DNA of 64,000 nucleotides from Schaalia sp. JY-X169 (GTDB lineage Bacteria; Actinomycetota; Actinomycetes; Actinomycetales; Actinomycetaceae): assembly GCF_014069575.1 (NCBI RefSeq), contig NZ_CP059675.1:1550001-1614000 (forward strand). The letters run 5' to 3'. A model generated the notes under the pieces. The model searched no databases, was not told where the DNA came from, and was given only the letters and a program-made list of their open reading frames with translations. Positions 46,512 to 55,252 of this stretch are shown piece after piece. Numbering within the stretch: position 1 is the stretch's first letter; each line of letters begins with the position of its first letter. A program made the translations under genes and the position numbers.

Positions 46512-47379
46512 ATGGCTCCTCGAGAGCTATCGAACTTCGCTGATGATTACGTTCACACCCCGGGCGAGCGAGGGTTTTGGGCGACCACACAGCCACTGCT
46601 AGTTACCGAAGGTCTTACCGAGCTAATGGTTTTGATGGCTCACGAGCACCCAAGCGTGAAGCTAAGGGCCGAGGACCTGTCCTCCCCCAATGGGTTTCTG
46701 CTTTTCCAGGAGCCCGTTGCTGCTGAGGTGTTTGGTTTTCCTGATGAAAGACTGCTTGGCCAACCTGTCCGGGCGATTTCTTGGCAGGCTCAGTTCTGGT
46801 GGAATGACCCGGACGGGGAGAAACGGACCCTGCTCGCCACAGGTAAGGGATGGGGCTCGTTCATAGGCAAGGCGGAGCATCGCGAAGCGGAGGGCCCCTC
46901 CTGGCAGTCCTCTGGTGTGAAGGACTAAAGAATGCAGCACCGACTAAGGAGCCGCTGTCCCCCGCTATGTTCATGCGCATTCCCTGCTCTTTTTCAGACA
47001 CGGTAAAGAGCGCGACCTGGTTCGAGGAAGGGACGAACCCCTCTCATCAAGAGGCACGTCGCCTATTGGCTGGCCTGTTGGGGTCGATTACAGCCGCGGC
47101 TCACTCCACCTACACCTCGACAGATGACTTGCCAGTTCGGGCTTCCCGGAAGTTGCCGAGCTCGTCGCGCACGGCTCGCAAGCAGCGCACCGTCCGTACC
47201 TCCTATATCTCGGCCCCGCAGTTTCTTAAGGCGGAGAAAGATTCCCGCAGTGGTACGCCAGCCGGCAAGCACACCACGCGGTATGGATTGATGGGTACTT
47301 TCGGGGAGACCCACAAAGCGGTGAGGTGTCTGGACCAGTAGTCCTGGTCGGGACTGCCGGAAAGAAGACCTGCGGCTAG
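46512..47379 (+). pseudogene. multiply frameshifted gene of an unrecognised family
   Basis: Three frames carry consecutive pieces of one protein: 46512-46928 (PGERGFWATTQPLLVTEGLTEL, LRAEDLSSPNGFLLFQEP, AISWQAQFWWNDPDGEKR), then 46967-47230 in a second frame (ATWFEEGTNPSHQEARRLLAGLLGSI), then a third frame with QWYASRQAHHAVWIDGYFRGDPQSGEV to the TAG at 47377-47379. At least two frameshifts, so a pseudogene. I recall similar full-length proteins with a QWYxS..H..WI end in actinobacterial accessory regions but cannot name a function. Confidence 0.65.
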
Positions 47380-47463
47380 TGGCTGAGGCGCTTGTGTTCG
47401 GACCTGGATGTGTGGTGTTTGGGCGCGCTTAGGTTTTTACCGGGAGCAACTAGGAACCTTTGT

Positions 47464-47477
47464 TATCACTTCTGATA
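47464..47477. promoter_or_regulatory. possible operator before the nucleotidyltransferase gene
   Basis: TATCA-CTTC-TGATA, a perfect 5-base inverted repeat with four-base spacer, ends ten bases before ATG 47488. It may be a binding site for the downstream helix-turn-helix partner; no direct evidence. Confidence 0.35.
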
Positions 47478-47487
47478 CACTCAAGGC

Positions 47488-48285
47488 ATGGTTTTTGATG
47501 AATCGCAACATCCTCGCGGAGGGGACCCTCATAACCAGGGAGGGTTTTCGGCGCGCCCATACAACGAAGCGGTCGGCGTCGAATTAGCACCTGCTTTTGG
47601 CGAATTGCACGCCGACTTGCTCGAAGTCTTGGAGCAGGCAGCAGAGCTCCAAAAGCTTGTCCCAGACACGGTGCTTGTGGGAGGTTCCGCCTCCGCGCTC
47701 TACGCTGCTCACCGCGCGTCCTACGACCACGACCACGTCATTTCCGACCTGAGGGACAGGTTCGACTCAGTCCTGGATGCACTCGAGCGAGAGGGGAAGT
47801 GGGTGACAAACCGCGCCGTCCCTGGAAAACTAATTCTTGGTCAGATCGGGGATATCGAGGCTGGTGTTCGGCAGCTAATCCGCAAGAGGCCCCTAGAAGT
47901 CACCGAAGTAGAACTTCCCAGCGGGGCCATGCTTCGGGTTCCCACCCGCTCGGAAACCCTCAGAATCAAAGGTTTCCTTGTCGTCAAGCGCAACCAGACC
48001 CGCGACTACCTCGATGTCGCCGCTCTCGCCGACCGGTACGGCATCGACCACGCATCAGCCACCCTCATGGCCATTGACGACTACTACACGGACCCTGGAG
48101 TCCCAGGTACGCCTGTGCGAGACCAACTGGTCCGACAGTTACTGTTGCCTTCGCCGCGAGATCACCGCGTCACTAGCCGATTGAGTGAATACAAAGGGCT
48201 CAATGTTCGCTGGCAACAGTGGGGCGCCGTGGTAGATGTCCTCGGGCAGATCGGAGCCAACATGGAACTGCGGAGGTGGTCGTAA
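47488..48285 (+). CDS. AbiEii-like nucleotidyltransferase (putative toxin)
   Basis: A 265-residue protein with the minimal nucleotidyltransferase pattern: LVGGSASAL (G65-G66-S67) followed by SYDHDH (D80 and D82), i.e. GGS-x12-DxD, and a distant TLRIKGFLVVKRNQTRDYLD block typical of AbiEii/AbiGii-type proteins. Such enzymes transfer nucleotides to tRNA or similar targets and act as toxins in type IV or MenT-like systems. The stop TAA shares its last base with the next ATG (TAATG), so it is coupled to a helix-turn-helix protein. The toxin role is inferred from family and pairing. Confidence 0.75.
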   Translation: MVFDESQHPRGGDPHNQGGFSARPYNEAVGVELAPAFGELHADLLEVLEQAAELQKLVPDTVLVGGSASALYAAHRASYDHDHVISDLRDRFDSVLDALEREGKWVTNRAVPGKLILGQIGDIEAGVRQLIRKRPLEVTEVELPSGAMLRVPTRSETLRIKGFLVVKRNQTRDYLDVAALADRYGIDHASATLMAIDDYYTDPGVPGTPVRDQLVRQLLLPSPRDHRVTSRLSEYKGLNVRWQQWGAVVDVLGQIGANMELRRWS

Positions 48286-48728
48286 TGGCTCGCCTCCAGT
48301 TCCGAAACCTCAACGTCACTCCTGAAGACACCGTCGACCTGTGGGGAGTGGAGGGAATCGCCACCGCCATCGACCGAGGTGGAAGTGAACACTGGGGGCG
48401 AATCCAATCTGCTGTCGAAGCCGAACCTTACGGGAAGGTGGCGCTTGACCTGGAACAGGCCCTAGACGTCACCCAAAGCCCCAGCATCACCAAACTCATG
48501 GAGGACTGGCTCGAATACTGCCGGGAAGAAGACAAGAAGCGTTTCGCCCGCTCATTCCGCAAGTGGGTCATTGAAACCGGGATGAGCAGGGCTGAATTGG
48601 CCCAGTATTTAGGTACATCGCGGTCTCGGCTGTCCAGTTACGAGTCTGGAGCGGTTACCCCATCGGCTGTTGTGGTCCAGAAAGTACGGGGCATCGGCGA
48701 GGGCCGCCGCCGATACCTTGCGCCCTGA
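48285..48728 (+). CDS. helix-turn-helix (XRE-like) partner, putative antitoxin
   Basis: 147 residues from ATG 48285, coupled to the nucleotidyltransferase by a TAATG overlap with GGAGGTGG upstream. The C-terminal third has an XRE-type helix-turn-helix (about residues 93-137: FRKWVIETGMSRAELAQYLGTSRSRLSSYESGAVTPSA). The N-terminal 90 residues are acidic and helical (DTVDLWGVEGIATAID, LMEDWLEYCREEDKKRF), consistent with toxin binding. Antitoxin and autorepressor roles are inferred from position. Confidence 0.7.
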   Translation: MARLQFRNLNVTPEDTVDLWGVEGIATAIDRGGSEHWGRIQSAVEAEPYGKVALDLEQALDVTQSPSITKLMEDWLEYCREEDKKRFARSFRKWVIETGMSRAELAQYLGTSRSRLSSYESGAVTPSAVVVQKVRGIGEGRRRYLAP

Positions 48729-48775
48729 ACGCAAACCCCCAGTTGGAGATGAATGCGGTAACCGGCAAGTGGTAC

Positions 48776-49051
48776 TTACGTTAACGAACTCGCTGCCGCG
48801 CGGCGCAAAACCTCATTTTCTTGTTCGAGAACCCTGTTGCGGCATCGCAGATCTCGAAGCTCCTCATTCTCGCAGCGAGTCATACCAGGCTGCTCGCCGT
48901 CTTCGATGCGGGCTTGCCGTAACCACTTATCAAGAGTGCCAACATGAATGCCGAAGTCCTTCGCAATCTGTGACAGCGTGACACCAGGTTCACGGTTCAA
49001 CGCGACACGCACCACGTCGTCTCGGAACTCCTTGGGATATTTTGCGGGCAT
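48776..49051 (-). pseudogene. IS3-family transposase OrfA, C-terminally truncated
   Basis: From ATG 49051 (GGAAGGA site): PAKYPKEFRDDVVRVALNREPGVTLSQIAKDFGIHVGTLDKWLRQA, the helix-turn-helix and the leucine-zipper ELRDLRCRNRVLEQENEVLRRAAA, which are diagnostic of IS3-family OrfA. The usual YLSQANLPGK ending is replaced by SSLT and a stop, and no OrfB follows. An inactive remnant that abuts tRNA-Asn. Confidence 0.85.
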
Positions 49052-49120
49052 GATGATCATCCTTCCAGGCCAACCAAAAGCTAGCCATATCGAATGACAC
49101 CTAAACGCGCAGCAGTCCAG

Positions 49121-49195
49121 TGGCTCCCGCGGTTGGATTCGAACCAACAACCGTCCGATTAACAGTCGGATGCTCTGCCGTTGAGCTACGCGGGA
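49121..49195 (-). tRNA. tRNA-Asn (GTT)
   Basis: Cloverleaf on the reverse strand: TCCCGCG acceptor, D arm TAGCTCAACGGCAGAGCA, anticodon loop CTGTTAA (GTT), T arm TTGGTTCGAATCCAA, discriminator G and encoded CCA. The truncated IS3 OrfA begins 70 bases beyond its 3' end, so this tRNA may have been an integration site. Confidence 0.95.
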
Positions 49196-49304
49196 TTGCG
49201 AAGAACAGTCTAGGTCGGTCCATGAAGCCGGGGCAAATCCTCAGGAGTGCCAAATCCCTCACTATGCAAACTTGCAGAAGTGAGCGGCGAGGAATATTGG
49301 CGGA

Positions 49305-50093
49305 CTAGCCGATCCGCACCCAGTCAGCACACCCACTGGTTATGAACATGAGGTCCTCAGAGGTCAAGGTCACCTGCGTTAGCTCATCCGTTGTCACGGT
49401 TTCATCGTCAGCCGAGTCCATGCCGGTTGTCGCACGCGTCCATGAGCAACCAACTTGCCCCGCACTCTCATAGGTTCCCTCTTCGACCTCGAGGCCCACG
49501 ATGAAAACTCCCTCACCCGGAAAACCCTCCGTGGCGGCCGGACCAAGCCCAACTGATGGGGCTGAGCCTTGAGCGCCGGCGTCACTCTGCGACTCGAGCA
49601 TCCATACTCTTTCGCGCAGCTCCTCTAGCTGCGTGTCTCGATCGAAGAGATCGTTGGACAGGGTCGCATTCTCAGACTCCAGGGTCGCAACCTGGTCCCG
49701 TAGCTCACTGTTTTCATTACCACCAGCAAGGGAGAACCCCAGAAAAAGGCAGGTCACTCCCACCACGGTTGGAAGGACCCAGCGCTTCTTGGGCTTTTGT
49801 GGCAGCGGTTCGCCGTAGGGCACCCAAGCTCCGCCAGGGCCGGGCTGGGCGGGCCAAGAGGTAGCAGAGGACGCACCCTGCTGCGCGAAGTGTGGTCGTT
49901 GCGGCGAGGCATACGGGTTACCGCTGGGCTGCGCGGTCTGGCCCGTATTCGGCACTGTAAGGTCCGCGGGCGGCGGGCTACTTACGGGTGTCTGCGGGGG
50001 TGGCGCGGGCTGCGTGGCGCTGCCCCATGGGTTCGTCGAAGCGTAGGGGTTCGCCTTGTCTGCTGAGCTTGGCGAAAAGCGGTTGTCACTCAT
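49305..50093 (-). CDS. proline-rich single-pass membrane protein with coiled coil
   Basis: 262 residues: a Pro/Ala/Gln-rich cytoplasmic N-terminus (about 1-100, with PPPQTPVSSPPPA), one transmembrane helix (WVLPTVVGVTCLFLGFSLAGG, 104-125), a heptad-like coiled coil (ELRDQVATLESENATLSNDLFDRDTQLEELRERVWML) and a beta-type extracellular domain (GVFIVGLEVEEGTYES, CSWTR, SGCADW). The cysteines could pair outside the cell. Function unknown. The ATG is nine bases past the DUF156 repressor stop, so the two form an operon. Confidence 0.65.
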   Translation of the reverse strand: MSDNRFSPSSADKANPYASTNPWGSATQPAPPPQTPVSSPPPADLTVPNTGQTAQPSGNPYASPQRPHFAQQGASSATSWPAQPGPGGAWVPYGEPLPQKPKKRWVLPTVVGVTCLFLGFSLAGGNENSELRDQVATLESENATLSNDLFDRDTQLEELRERVWMLESQSDAGAQGSAPSVGLGPAATEGFPGEGVFIVGLEVEEGTYESAGQVGCSWTRATTGMDSADDETVTTDELTQVTLTSEDLMFITSGCADWVRIG

Positions 50094-50102
50094 TACAAAG
50101 GG

Positions 50103-50450
50103 CTAGGTCAGCATCATGAAGAGCTTCTCCAGCTCCTCGATATCCATTTGCTTGTCGGGATCCGCATTTGGGTCACCGTCTTCACCCGGTTCCCTCAAGC
50201 AGTCTTGCATCGCCGTGGAAACGATCAGAAAACCTGCGCGATCCAGCGCTTTCGAAACAGCAGCCAACTGTGTGACCACGTCCCTGCAACCCGCACCGGA
50301 TTCGAATGCGTTGATGAGGCCGTCCAGTTGCCCGCGGGCCCTCTTGAGGCGATTGGCAATCTTCTTAGCTTCGACCGGCGCAGCTAGGACCGCAGTAGTC
50401 TCAGGGGCAGACTTACTCACCTCAACGGATACGTCCATCTTTTCGGACAC
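50103..50450 (-). CDS. DUF156/CsoR-RcnR-family transcriptional repressor
   Basis: 115 residues with the family core RLKRARGQLDGLINAFESGAGCRDVVTQLAAVSKALDRAGF. Cys55 and Cys84 match the two cysteines of the copper site, but the residue four before Cys84 is Ala80 where CsoR has histidine, so the classical Cu(I) triad is incomplete; sulfur-sensing CstR-type members also lack it. Regulates the membrane protein gene next to it or itself, by inference. No operator seen. The first 25 residues are an unrelated polar lead. Confidence 0.85.
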   Translation of the reverse strand: MSEKMDVSVEVSKSAPETTAVLAAPVEAKKIANRLKRARGQLDGLINAFESGAGCRDVVTQLAAVSKALDRAGFLIVSTAMQDCLREPGEDGDPNADPDKQMDIEELEKLFMMLT

Positions 50451-50546
50451 ATTTCCCCCTCTGCCTCACAACGATTGTTGATCTAGGTTACCCCACTGTT
50501 TCTGCGCGCAACGTGGGTGTCCCCACCCTGAAAGCGTCAGCTCGCT

Positions 50547-52532
50547 CTACTCTTCCATGCTCATGTACGCGCGCCTGCGCCTCTCCACCGCCCACAGCTT
50601 CTCAAGTGTTTCTGTCGACTCGGGCGAGGACGAATCGAGGCGTGCCAGACGGGCCTGGAGAATCCGCCCCTGTTGCTCGAGGTCGCGCCGCACTAACGAC
50701 CGCACTAATCCCTGCGCATAATCACGCAGATCATCCTCCTCCACTGGAAGGGACATCACCATTAGGGCGGTGAGATCCTCCGCTACCTGCGGACTTGCCC
50801 CGTCGACCAGATCAGCAACCCAACGTTGCGTGGCAACTCCGACCGCTGCTTCACCAGCACCGACCTCTCCCTCCGCGCGTTGCAGTTGATCGAGGAAAGC
50901 ATCCAGGCCTCCGCGACGTACGATCTCCGCAAACATCGCTTGATTGCGGGAATCAGCAAACGCAGCGGGCGTCAGCCCTTCCAGGCCAGCTCCGACCATG
51001 TCCAGGGGACGCTGCAACGTTGCGGCAATCGTCAGTCGTTCAGCGGAGTGGCCACCACGACTATCTGGCAGAAGGCGTTGCAGTGGCGGAGTTTGAGGCT
51101 CCACCACGTCAGCGGATTCGCGCCGACTTTCAGGTGGGCTGCTGTGCTGCGCTTGCGGTCTGGGTTGCGTGCGAGCAGACTGATACATTGCCCGCTCCAC
51201 TTCCCTCGGTTCTAGTCCTAGCCACCCGGCAACTTGACGCGCATACTCGGTCTGCAAAGCTCGGTCTTTGATTCCCGCAAGGATTGGTGCTGCAGCACGC
51301 AGACCCTGCACCCTTCCCTCCGCTGTGTCTAGATTCAGTGACAACAAAACAGATCTGAGGACAAACTCAAACAGGGGCACCCTTGAAGCAATCAGCGTCT
51401 GCAAGGCTTCATCCCCACCCTCAACGCGCAGGTCGCAAGGGTCTTTCCCATGAGGATCGACAGCTACAAACGTCTGGGCAGCAAAAGCCTGATCTTCGAC
51501 GTAAGCACGACGCGCAGCGGCCTTTCCGGCCTCGTCCCCGTCGAACGTGAAGATGACTTCGCCACCACGCGCGCGCCCATCAGCAAGCATCACCCCTGCT
51601 GAAGCGCTCTCTACATCACCAAGGAGGCGCCGCATCAACTGGGTGTGCTCCTTACCAAACGCGGTACCGCAGGTGGCGACCGCGGTCGTCTCTCCCGCCG
51701 CGTGAGCAGCCATCACATCCGTGTATCCCTCAACGACGATGACCCTGCGCTGCCTGGAAACATCCTTTTTCGCGAGGTCGAGACCGTAGAGGACCTGCGA
51801 CTTGTGATAGATCGGCGTTTCCGGAGTGTTCAAGTATTTGGGGGCGTTCGGGTCGTCACCTAATCTGCGAGCCCCGAAGCCCACTGTCGCACCCGTAACG
51901 TCGCGGATTGGCCACATCACGCGGTCACGGAAGCGGTCGTACGGGCCACGCTGCCCCCTGATTGCCAAACCTGCCGCGATGATCTCATCGTCGGTAAAAG
52001 ACTTCGAACGCAAGTGCCGCGTCAGACCATCCCAGCCGGCAGGTGAAGCGCCAACACCGAACTTCTCAACGTCTTCCTTCCCGAAGTGGCGTCCCTTGAG
52101 GAACTTTCTCGCCTCCTCGGCCTCGGGCAACATGAGGTATGCCCTGTAGAACTCCTCAGCAATACGGTGTGCCTCAAGAAGGCGACGTCGCTGGCTCTGA
52201 TCGGGGCCACGACGAGGGCGATCCCCGCCCTCGTACCGCAACTGGACGCCATACTTACCAGCCAGGAACTCCACGGCTTCCATGAAGGAGACGTGGTTGA
52301 TCTTCTGCAGGAAGGAAAAGACGTCACCGCCCTCGGAGCAACCAAAGCAGTGCCACCGGCCCAACTGGGGACGAACGTGGAATGAAGGGGTCCGTTCATC
52401 ATGGAACGGACACAAACCCTTCATCGAGCCGACGCCTGCGGACTTCAGTGTGACGTACTCTCCCACCACCTCATCAATCCGCGCGCGCTCACGGACCAAG
52501 TCGATGTCTTCACGTCTGATGAGTCCGGCCAT
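50547..52532 (-). CDS. dnaG: DNA primase
   Basis: Makes RNA primers at the replication fork. 661 residues with the CHC2 zinc finger CPFHDERTPSFHV...WHCFGC near residue 41, the Toprim domain with VVEGYTDVMAAH, FTFDGDEAGKAA and DPHGKDPCD, and a C-terminal helicase-binding domain. The segment VMLADGRARGGEVIF before Toprim motif 2 looks longer than usual. Start ATG 52532. Follows dgt on the same strand (70 bases). Confidence 0.96.
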   Translation of the reverse strand: MAGLIRREDIDLVRERARIDEVVGEYVTLKSAGVGSMKGLCPFHDERTPSFHVRPQLGRWHCFGCSEGGDVFSFLQKINHVSFMEAVEFLAGKYGVQLRYEGGDRPRRGPDQSQRRRLLEAHRIAEEFYRAYLMLPEAEEARKFLKGRHFGKEDVEKFGVGASPAGWDGLTRHLRSKSFTDDEIIAAGLAIRGQRGPYDRFRDRVMWPIRDVTGATVGFGARRLGDDPNAPKYLNTPETPIYHKSQVLYGLDLAKKDVSRQRRVIVVEGYTDVMAAHAAGETTAVATCGTAFGKEHTQLMRRLLGDVESASAGVMLADGRARGGEVIFTFDGDEAGKAAARRAYVEDQAFAAQTFVAVDPHGKDPCDLRVEGGDEALQTLIASRVPLFEFVLRSVLLSLNLDTAEGRVQGLRAAAPILAGIKDRALQTEYARQVAGWLGLEPREVERAMYQSARTQPRPQAQHSSPPESRRESADVVEPQTPPLQRLLPDSRGGHSAERLTIAATLQRPLDMVGAGLEGLTPAAFADSRNQAMFAEIVRRGGLDAFLDQLQRAEGEVGAGEAAVGVATQRWVADLVDGASPQVAEDLTALMVMSLPVEEDDLRDYAQGLVRSLVRRDLEQQGRILQARLARLDSSSPESTETLEKLWAVERRRRAYMSMEE

Positions 52533-52601
52533 AGCCTCAGCTTAGGTCCGCACGCCCCGCCCCGTTCCCCCTGTGGATTGCGATCCCCTACGGGCGCAAC
52601 T

Positions 52602-53918
52602 TCACAGGAGAGTTGAGAGAAGTCCACACAGCCTTGCATGCCACAGATTGGCGGACACGTCGGTGAGACAAGCCACCTGGTCCACAACCGCGCGCAGCCG
52701 ACCAGCATCGTCCCCCGCCCGTTCCCACTCCTCAGCGAAGGGCGGTTCCAACTCTGCTGGTCCGGCCTCAATCAATGCTTGCACGAGGTCGTGGATTATT
52801 GTTCGCTGCTGGTAATAGACAGGTTGCGTTTCCCGGGGACTCATTACGTAGTGAACAGCGATCCCCTTCAGCAAACCAATCTCCGCCTCAGTTTCGGGTG
52901 GTATCACCAAGTTTGCACCGTAGCGTCCCAGCGGCCCACTTCCATACTGTTCGCGCGTTGCGTTCACCGTCGAGGACGCAAATCTGCCAATCAACTGGCT
53001 GGTGAGGTCCTTCATTCGCGCGCGAGCCCGGTAGGAGCCGTTGTAGGAGTCAGGCCAATAGGGCAACGCAAAGACCCGCTGGGCCGCGGATTCCAGCTCC
53101 TCGCGGGTCAGGGACTTGCCGTACCAGGCCAAAGTCGACGAAATAATCGCGTCGGTTTCCCCACTGTGAAGCAACTTCTCAAGCTCGAAATGCCCTGTCA
53201 CCACAGCGTCTTCGAGGTCGTGAACGGAGTAGCCAATGTCATCTGAAAGATCCATAACCTGGGCTTCCAAACACCGTTCGCCCCTGGGCGCATCCGCACG
53301 CATCCAGTTGAAAACCCTGGTGTCATCCTGGTAGTGGCCATACTTGTGAAGGGACTTCTCGATGTCCGGCCCGTCGCCCCGACCCCACGGATACTTGGTG
53401 ATGGCATCCAGGGTCGCGCGGGTCAGGTTCAGCCCCCCGGGGGTATCGTCCTCGCCCAGCACCTTCGCCTCTAAACGTGCCACGAGCCGGAAGGTCTGTG
53501 CGTTTCCTTCGAAGCCTCCAGTGTTGGCTGCCACCTCATCCAGTGCGCGCTCCCCGTTGTGTCCAAATGGCGGATGGCCGAGGTCGTGTGCCAAGCAGGC
53601 AGCATCGACAACGTCAGGATTGCAGCCCAACTCAAGCGCTAGACCACGTCCCACCTGTGCAACCTCTAGAGAGTGGGTCAGCCTAGTGCGGACAAAATCA
53701 TCTGATCCGGGCCCCAAAACCTGGGTCTTCGTTCCTAGACGGCGCAACCCTGCAGAGTGAAGTATTCGAGCTCTATCCCGGTCAAACGGGCTGCGACGTG
53801 GGTCTTTAGGGTCCTCGTCAAGAAATCTGGCCCGATCGTCTCGATCGTAGGGCCATTCCAAACCCGATAAACTGGCATTTTGCGCGTCAAAATCACGCTC
53901 GTCGATACTGGATTTCAC
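52602..53918 (-). CDS. dgt: deoxyguanosinetriphosphate triphosphohydrolase-like protein
   Basis: HD-domain dNTP triphosphohydrolase, 438 residues, common in actinobacteria upstream of dnaG. Metal ligands are in RLTHSLEVAQVGR and LAHDLGHPPFGHNGE, with later DLSDDIGYSVHDLEDAV. The 5' region (PYDRDDRARFLDED, FDRDRARILHSAGLRRLGTKTQV) is typical. dGTP specificity versus broader dNTPase is not readable by eye. Divergent from the GH13-like gene. Confidence 0.93.
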   Translation of the reverse strand: MKSSIDERDFDAQNASLSGLEWPYDRDDRARFLDEDPKDPRRSPFDRDRARILHSAGLRRLGTKTQVLGPGSDDFVRTRLTHSLEVAQVGRGLALELGCNPDVVDAACLAHDLGHPPFGHNGERALDEVAANTGGFEGNAQTFRLVARLEAKVLGEDDTPGGLNLTRATLDAITKYPWGRGDGPDIEKSLHKYGHYQDDTRVFNWMRADAPRGERCLEAQVMDLSDDIGYSVHDLEDAVVTGHFELEKLLHSGETDAIISSTLAWYGKSLTREELESAAQRVFALPYWPDSYNGSYRARARMKDLTSQLIGRFASSTVNATREQYGSGPLGRYGANLVIPPETEAEIGLLKGIAVHYVMSPRETQPVYYQQRTIIHDLVQALIEAGPAELEPPFAEEWERAGDDAGRLRAVVDQVACLTDVSANLWHARLCGLLSTLL

Positions 53919-53984
53919 AATCCAAGGCTAGTATGGACGAGTGTCATCCGAGGTCATGGACCTCTTGGGAACTGGGGGTTGCAA

Positions 53985-55235
53985 GTGGTGCCAGACGGCC
54001 AGACCATAACCACAAGCCTGGTTCACCCGCGCGACCGGGGTGAAATGCCGTGGTGGCGCACAACCGTGGTCTGCGACATTCCCGGATTGTGGGATAACGA
54101 GGGACTGCGTCGGTTAGTGCCGATCCTCCCCGATCTTGCTGAGATGGGCTTCGAGACCCTTCTTCTGAGACCAGCAACCCCGAAGGTAGAAGATCAGCTG
54201 AGTTTTTTCCCTGAGTTCATCGCCCAGGCTCACGCCGCGGGTCTACACCTTCTGGTCAGGGCTTTTCTGCTTCCAGCCGACCAGGTTGTCACGGGCCCCG
54301 ATTCGCCACCACTGGTGTCACTAGAGAAGAACGTCGATTTGCTGGCTGAACGGATTCGCGCGGCCTTGAAGGCAGGGGTTGACGGCGTGGATCTGGGTAC
54401 CGTCGTGGTCACTGACGACCCCGAACCCGCCCCTTGGAAAATGCAAGCCTTTAGCTCCGCAGTCAATGTTGCACTGGCCGAACTTGCCGAATTTGATGAC
54501 GAACGTATCCTGACCGCGGCTCTCCCGGCTGAACCGAAAGAGAACTTCACCCAGCACTTGACTGAGGACTGGTTCCACCACCTTCGCTCATCAGCGATGC
54601 TTGAGGTCGAATGGGAAAGCAAGGCTCTGCGGGAGGCAATTACCCATGCCTTCACCCAACGTGACTCCCTGGGACTTGCAACCCCCTGGCGTCACGTCCT
54701 TCAGCGCCCCGATATGGCGCCACTGGCAAGGGGAAGTGAGGATGTCGGCTGGGCAAAGGGTGCTCCCCTCAAACGCTATGGCGCCATGAACCTGTTCATC
54801 GCTGCCTTACCGGGAAGCCCCTACCTGCCGTTCTTGGGTATTGGCGGAGGCACGACCTACCCCCAGGCGCAAGGCGCAACCACCGTAGAGGTGTCTTTCA
54901 ATAGCACCCCGGCCGAGCAAACACTGGTGCAGATGATGACCGAAGCCCTACGTCTCCGGCGAGAAGGCGGCATGGCCGCTAGCCCACTCGCCTTCATCGA
55001 CGGCCTGACTTGGACCGGGGACTCCGCAGTCGTCGTGCTGGTTGGTCACACCATGGTGGTACTCAACACCTCTTCCGAGGCGGTCATTGTGCCCCGGAAG
55101 TACACACTCCTTCTTGCTTCCGATGAAGCTGGGATTGTTGCTGGTGGTGGAACTTCCGTTCCGCCCGACACATGCTGCTGGTTCAGCCCCGCGGAACTTC
55201 GTCCCACTGATCCCGGCCAGTACCCGCGAAACTAA
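53985..55235 (+). CDS. GH13-derived protein with degenerate catalytic site (probable pseudoenzyme)
   Basis: About 416 residues resembling alpha-amylase-family TIM barrels: PWWRTTVVCDIPGLW early, LPDLAEMGFETLLLRP, AHAAGLHLLVRAFL, AGVDGVDLG, and late AMNLFIAALPGSPYLPFLG, which match the barrel landmarks WW, GFD-type loop, region I, region II and the LPGTPYLYYGEE turn. The region II reads VDGVDLG where the family has F-R-x-D, so the nucleophile aspartate and arginine are lost; region I lacks the DxxxNH. The longer frame from 53880 would overlap dgt, so GTG 53985 is chosen (three bases before a second GTG). A second-role protein or inactive paralogue. Confidence 0.65.
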   Translation: MVPDGQTITTSLVHPRDRGEMPWWRTTVVCDIPGLWDNEGLRRLVPILPDLAEMGFETLLLRPATPKVEDQLSFFPEFIAQAHAAGLHLLVRAFLLPADQVVTGPDSPPLVSLEKNVDLLAERIRAALKAGVDGVDLGTVVVTDDPEPAPWKMQAFSSAVNVALAELAEFDDERILTAALPAEPKENFTQHLTEDWFHHLRSSAMLEVEWESKALREAITHAFTQRDSLGLATPWRHVLQRPDMAPLARGSEDVGWAKGAPLKRYGAMNLFIAALPGSPYLPFLGIGGGTTYPQAQGATTVEVSFNSTPAEQTLVQMMTEALRLRREGGMAASPLAFIDGLTWTGDSAVVVLVGHTMVVLNTSSEAVIVPRKYTLLLASDEAGIVAGGGTSVPPDTCCWFSPAELRPTDPGQYPRN

Positions 55236-55252
55236 AGGCGGCATGCAAAGCC

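Noticed and set aside
45728-49195. att duplication of tRNA-Asn or tRNA(CAT)
   Set aside because: I scanned the patch for copies of the tRNA 3' ends and saw none longer than a few bases.
53880-53984. Upstream extension of the GH13-like frame
   Set aside because: It would overlap the divergent dgt start in antisense and carries no family sequence; GTG starts at 53985 or 53988 fit better.
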